From: Chloroflexota bacterium | Lineage (GTDB): Bacteria > Chloroflexota > FW602-bin22 > JAMCYS01 | DNA length: 7,657 nucleotides | Reading direction: 5' to 3' | NCBI GenBank assembly: GCA_021847625.1 | Contig: JAJZQK010000136.1 | Coordinates: forward strand, 1-7,657 | Part shown: piece after piece, positions 5,138-7,657 of the stretch | How the letters are laid out: every line of letters begins with the position of its first letter | Numbering within the stretch: the first letter of the stretch is position 1 | Notes under the pieces: model-generated | The model's input: only the letters and a program-made list of their open reading frames with translations | What the model was told of the DNA's origin: nothing | Database searches by the model: none | Program-made: the position numbers and the translations under genes

Positions 5138-6037
5138 ATGCACAGGTACCGGCTGCTTGGTCTCGTTGTCACCGTTCTATTGACGGTCGCCCTATCGCTC
5201 GGTTTGGCTTCGGCCGCGGCCCAATTACCCGCCGCCAGCGGAGTGCCTTCTTTCCTCGGCTTCGCCAAGAGCGAGCCGCCGCCCGCCGCCCCCGCGGTGT
5301 CGAGCCAGGCAGCCGAGTCGGACCCGGTAGCCGACGAGGCCGTCTGGACACAAGGCCAGGCGCTCGGGGAAGGACAGCCCCAGGGTGTCGGCAGACCTGA
5401 AGACAAGCCAACGCCCCCCGGGCTTGGCCTGACCAAGCAGGACAAGAAGGACACCGTGACCGACGATGGCTACCGCGCCCACCCGACGGGAGTCACCCCC
5501 GAGGGCACAGCGGTGGCCCGCTACCAGATCTGGTGCGACGGGCTGCACGCGGTGGTGAACACCGATAATCTGACCGCCCTCAAGGATCAGATTTGCCCAA
5601 CTGACGCCGTACTGGATGCCATCGAGTCGACGACGCCGGCTGACATGGCGAACAACGCCACGTTGCAGGCGTACGTGCAGAGCCTTGAGGACAACGCTGC
5701 GGTCGAGACCTTCAACTTCTCCAGCCCGCTGTCGCACCTGAACAAGCTGCGCGCCCCCTCGGCGGACGAAGATGTCGACACCGAGGAGCCGGAAGATCAG
5801 GATGTGGACGAGCCCGAGGGCGAGTCGGTTACCTTCTCCGGGACGGTCCAGAGCATCCAGGGCTCCAAATGGACGGTGCAAAAGGACAGCGAGGTCGTGA
5901 CGGTGATCGTACCCGGTAACGTTGGCCCCAAGAAGAAGGGCGTTTCCGCCGCCGGTGCGACGGTGACCATCACGGGCTATATGCAGGGAGACCTGGTCAA
6001 GGCCACGAAAGTCCAGGTCGCGGGGCAGCCGAAGTAG
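5138..6037 (+). CDS. Secreted protein with C-terminal DUF5666-like beta-domain
   Basis: 299 residues. A Sec signal peptide (MHRYR, hydrophobic LLGLVVTVLLTVALSLGLASA, cleavage near residues 26-28) sends it out of the cell. Residues about 30-115 are low-complexity, rich in Pro, Ala, Gln and Gly, and probably disordered. A middle region (about 120-205) contains just two cysteines, C133 (QIWCDGLHAVV) and C153 (DQICPTDAV), which could form a disulfide; I do not recognise this region. An acidic linker (about 209-229, Asp/Glu-rich) leads to a C-terminal beta-rich segment (about 230-296: VTFSGTVQSIQGSKWTVQ ... ATVTITGYMQGDLVKATKVQV) that resembles DUF5666/OB-like repeats found in secreted proteins. 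No lipobox or C-terminal anchor is seen. GAAGGAGG precedes the ATG by about 5 bases, fixing the start. It stands alone between the deacetylase remnant and a terminator. Function unknown. Confidence 0.8.
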   Translation: MHRYRLLGLVVTVLLTVALSLGLASAAAQLPAASGVPSFLGFAKSEPPPAAPAVSSQAAESDPVADEAVWTQGQALGEGQPQGVGRPEDKPTPPGLGLTKQDKKDTVTDDGYRAHPTGVTPEGTAVARYQIWCDGLHAVVNTDNLTALKDQICPTDAVLDAIESTTPADMANNATLQAYVQSLEDNAAVETFNFSSPLSHLNKLRAPSADEDVDTEEPEDQDVDEPEGESVTFSGTVQSIQGSKWTVQKDSEVVTVIVPGNVGPKKKGVSAAGATVTITGYMQGDLVKATKVQVAGQPK

Positions 6038-6070
6038 GCCGTATCCGGACACAGTGGCGGCGCAGAACTG

Positions 6071-6106
6071 AGAGACGGGCCGGCGATTGAAGCCGGCCCG
6101 TCTCTT
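6071..6106 (+). terminator. Strong hairpin terminator after the secreted protein gene
   Basis: AGAGACGGGCCGGC (6071-6084) and its exact reverse complement (6092-6105) form a perfect 14-bp GC-rich stem with a 7-base loop GATTGAA, 33 bases after the stop codon. The sequence after it (TTACCACTTATTCCTTCC) is pyrimidine-rich but lacks a clean T-run. As it lies between convergent genes it may act in both directions. Confidence 0.7.
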
Positions 6107-6125
6107 ACCACTTATTCCTTCCGTA

Positions 6126-6169
6126 GTGGCGGCCGTCTCTGGCCGCCACGGTCGGCGGGGAACCGACCG
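6126..6169. repeat. Two further hairpins in the convergent intergenic region
   Basis: GTGGCGGCC (6126-6134) pairs with GGCCGCCAC (6141-6149) around the loop GTCTCT, and CGGTCGG (6149-6155) pairs with CCGACCG (6163-6169) around CGGGGAA. Both stems are perfect. They lie between the end of the secreted protein gene and the end of the minus-strand dehydrogenase gene, so the second may help terminate the latter. The nearby AGTGGCGGC at 6053-6061 repeats 6125-6133. Confidence 0.6.
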
Positions 6170-6216
6170 CTATGCCTTAACCAACGACCAACAGGCCGCC
6201 CACATCCGTGGTTTCC

Positions 6217-6966
6217 CTAATCCATGTAGAGTCCGCCGTTGACGTCGAGGTGGGTGCCGTGGATGAAGCTCGCGGCGTCGGTGGCGAGGAAGACGACGGC
6301 GTTCGCCACCTCCTCGGCCGTGCCCAGGCGCCGCAGCGGCGTGTTCTCCCTTTGCCTATCCAGGGTCTCCTGCCCCCAGGGACGCGTCATTTCGGTATCT
6401 ATGACGCCTGGATTCACGCTGTTCACGTTGATGCCGAACGGCCCCGCGTTCTTGGCAAGCGACTTGGTGAAGCAGGCCACGCCGGCCTTGGAGGCGGAAT
6501 AGTCGGCGCCGGCGATGATCCCGCCGAGCTGCCCGCCCATCGAGGCCATGTTGACGATCTTGCCCGCGCGTTGCTGCTTCATGATCCGCAGCGCCCCCTG
6601 GGCGCAGAGGAAGACCCCCTTCAGGTTGACGGCCAGCAGCTGATCCCACTCCTGGGCCGTCATGTCGTCTATGGGGGTGCGATGGAAGATGCCGGCGTTG
6701 TTGACCAGCACGTCGACGCGCCCGAAGGTCTTCGTCACTGCCTCGAAGAGCGCCCGCACCGAGTCCGTATTCGTTACGTCGACCTGCAGGGCCAGGGCGC
6801 GGTCCTTGGCCCCTACCTCCGCCGCCACCGTCTCGGCTTGCGGCAGATTCAGATCGGCAACCACCACCTTGGCACCCTCGGCGGCGAAGGCCAGCGCGCA
6901 GGCCCGGCCAATACCACCGGCCCCGCCGGTAATGACGACGACTTTGCCCGCTAATCCCGTGTTCAT
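6217..6966 (-). CDS. Classical short-chain dehydrogenase/reductase (FabG-like SDR)
   Basis: 249 residues, the normal length of a classical SDR. The Rossmann motif TGGAGGIG is at 13-20; D38 at the end of beta-2 (VVVADLN) favours NAD(H) over NADP(H). NNAG is at 89-92, and the catalytic tetrad is N114 (VNLKGVF), S142 (NMASMGG), Y156 and K160 (YSASK), followed by NPGVIDTEM at 185-193 and the C-terminal DVNGGLYMD. All catalytic residues are present, so it should oxidise or reduce an alcohol/ketone substrate; the substrate cannot be read from the sequence, and FabG-like similarity does not imply fatty-acid synthesis. The ATG at 6966 has AAGGAG about 11 bases upstream, slightly long. It lies 57 bases downstream of the epimerase-like gene on the same strand and probably shares its transcript. 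Cytosolic. Confidence 0.93.
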   Translation of the reverse strand: MNTGLAGKVVVITGGAGGIGRACALAFAAEGAKVVVADLNLPQAETVAAEVGAKDRALALQVDVTNTDSVRALFEAVTKTFGRVDVLVNNAGIFHRTPIDDMTAQEWDQLLAVNLKGVFLCAQGALRIMKQQRAGKIVNMASMGGQLGGIIAGADYSASKAGVACFTKSLAKNAGPFGINVNSVNPGVIDTEMTRPWGQETLDRQRENTPLRRLGTAEEVANAVVFLATDAASFIHGTHLDVNGGLYMD

Positions 6967-7023
6967 GCTTGCTCGTGCTCCTTAACTCATCCCTGACAGG
7001 CGATAGATAGGTCGCTTTGTATC

Positions 7024-7524
7024 TTATGGGGCGGCAGGAGCAGTGTCAAGATGAGCAGCATAGTCTCGCCACGTGTAAGCGGGTGCGAAGCCGAGCACTT
7101 GTTTCGCCCGGGCGATGCCGAAGAGGGGCGCCCGCGGCTTCCAAAGGAAGGAATCAGCATTCTTGACGGCCGGCACGTCGGGATAGTACCCGCGAATGAG
7201 CTCGAGGGAGTCCAGGTCGGCGGCGACGTCGTCGGCCCCGATGTTGAAGACGTCGCAGGGCCCGCCTTCGTGCCGCAGGGCGAGCGCGAAGGCCTGGCCC
7301 ACGTCCCGCGCGTCCACGTAGTTCCAGATGTGGATCACGGCATCCGCCCCAGTCATTGCCCTAACTACCGCGGCACGGTCCGAAACGCTGCCGGCGTAGA
7401 CCTGCCGGTCGTCCGCGAGCGGCCCGGCAGCCGCGTCGAGAACGGCGACCTCGTGCGTGTCTTTCAGCCACTCCGTCACGGCTCTGCCGACCCGGCCCAA
7501 GCCCCCTGTTATCAGTATCCTCAT
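7024..7524 (-). CDS. Internally deleted NAD-dependent epimerase/dehydratase-like protein
   Basis: 166 residues, although family members usually have about 260-320. The N-terminus is a normal extended-SDR Rossmann half: MRILITGGLGRVG with TGGLGRVG at 6-13 and D30 in VLD, then GSVSDRAAVVRAMTGADAVIHI. Directly after residue 66 it continues with WNYVDARDVGQAFALAL and DVFNIGADDV, which in intact relatives lies roughly 100 residues further on. The whole centre, including the NxxGTxNVLEAA helix, the catalytic Ser and the YxxxK motif, is missing, while the reading frame is kept. The C-terminus (YYPDVPAV, AKQVLGFAPAYTWRDY) looks intact. It should bind NAD poorly and lack catalysis, so it may be a decaying gene despite a good Shine-Dalgarno (GAGGAAGGA) and promoter. 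The junction lies near base 7328. It is first in a likely two-gene unit with the downstream SDR. Confidence 0.8.
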   Translation of the reverse strand: MRILITGGLGRVGRAVTEWLKDTHEVAVLDAAAGPLADDRQVYAGSVSDRAAVVRAMTGADAVIHIWNYVDARDVGQAFALALRHEGGPCDVFNIGADDVAADLDSLELIRGYYPDVPAVKNADSFLWKPRAPLFGIARAKQVLGFAPAYTWRDYAAHLDTAPAAP

Positions 7525-7577
7525 CGTTCCTTCCTCGCCTTACGCTTGCCCGGTCATTGCCCCAAAAGGAGTTGCCT

Positions 7578-7601
7578 GCCTTGGCCCGCTGGTGCCAAGG
7601 C
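7578..7601 (-). promoter_or_regulatory. Leader hairpin upstream of the epimerase-like gene
   Basis: GCCTTGGC (7578-7585) and GCCAAGGC (7594-7601) form a perfect 8-bp stem with an 8-base loop. In the minus-strand transcript it lies between the predicted promoter and the ATG at 7524, starting only a few bases after the expected transcription start, and is followed by a CTCCTTTTGGGG stretch. It could stabilise the 5' end, act as an attenuator or be an operator. Confidence 0.45.
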
Positions 7602-7613
7602 GGCCTAACAATG

Positions 7614-7642
7614 AGCCTAGCATTGACCCGTGGGCCTGTCAA
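7614..7642 (-). promoter_or_regulatory. Sigma-70-like promoter of the epimerase-SDR unit
   Basis: On the minus strand a perfect TTGACA (7642-7637) and TAGGCT (7619-7614) are separated by 17 bases. The -10 has the conserved TA...T ends. It predicts a leader of about 80 bases before the ATG at 7524. Confidence 0.6.
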
Positions 7643-7657
7643 CAAGCCGCCAGGCTC

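Noticed and set aside
5225..6052. Minus-strand open frame opposite the secreted protein gene
   Set aside because: Composition typical of an antisense shadow; the sense frame has a signal peptide and Shine-Dalgarno.
6178..6191. A third copy of the TTAACCAA repeat near 6180
   Set aside because: Only a short core (TTAACCAACGA) is shared and the order of the blocks differs from the copies at 4759 and 5011.
6208..6954. Plus-strand open frame opposite the SDR gene
   Set aside because: The minus strand encodes a complete SDR with all motifs; the plus frame shows no family features.

Overview
The window is GC-rich bacterial DNA with strongly GC-biased third codon positions. A flagellar stator gene (motA), an FlbD-type gene, several secreted proteins or lipoproteins with Pro/Thr/Ser-rich linkers, and a PIG-L/LmbE-type deacetylase remnant together suggest a motile member of the Chloroflexota. 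This is an inference from gene content and style; there is no rRNA or other marker gene to prove it. I saw no tRNA, rRNA, CRISPR array, transposase or phage gene.

Left part (1-2789): a minus-strand run response regulator -> FlbD -> MotA (MotA cut by the window edge) is tightly packed and probably forms the head of a flagellar operon. Divergent from it, across a 329-base intergenic region with stem-loops, lies a plus-strand HD-GYP protein, a predicted cyclic-di-GMP phosphodiesterase. Motility and c-di-GMP turnover therefore share one control region.

Middle part (2790-6037): a secreted C39-like cysteine peptidase (minus) and a proline-rich lipoprotein (plus) diverge from an intergenic region holding two back-to-back sigma-70-like promoters with 17-base spacers. 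Next comes a short ORF that keeps only the N-terminal AHPDDE segment of a LmbE-type deacetylase and then loses family similarity, with imperfect direct repeats on either side. A plus-strand secreted protein with a C-terminal small beta-domain follows.

Right part (6038-7657): three consecutive hairpins, the first a very strong terminator-like stem, separate that secreted protein from a minus-strand pair. The pair is a short epimerase-like NAD-binding protein that has lost about 100 central residues including its catalytic region, followed by an intact classical short-chain dehydrogenase. A consensus-like promoter and a leader hairpin precede them.

I did not find a clear new multi-gene system. 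The points most worth checking are the two eroded genes, the hairpin array with alternative pairings at 6053-6169, the response regulator with a non-canonical switch residue beside the flagellar genes, and the structured leader of the HD-GYP gene.
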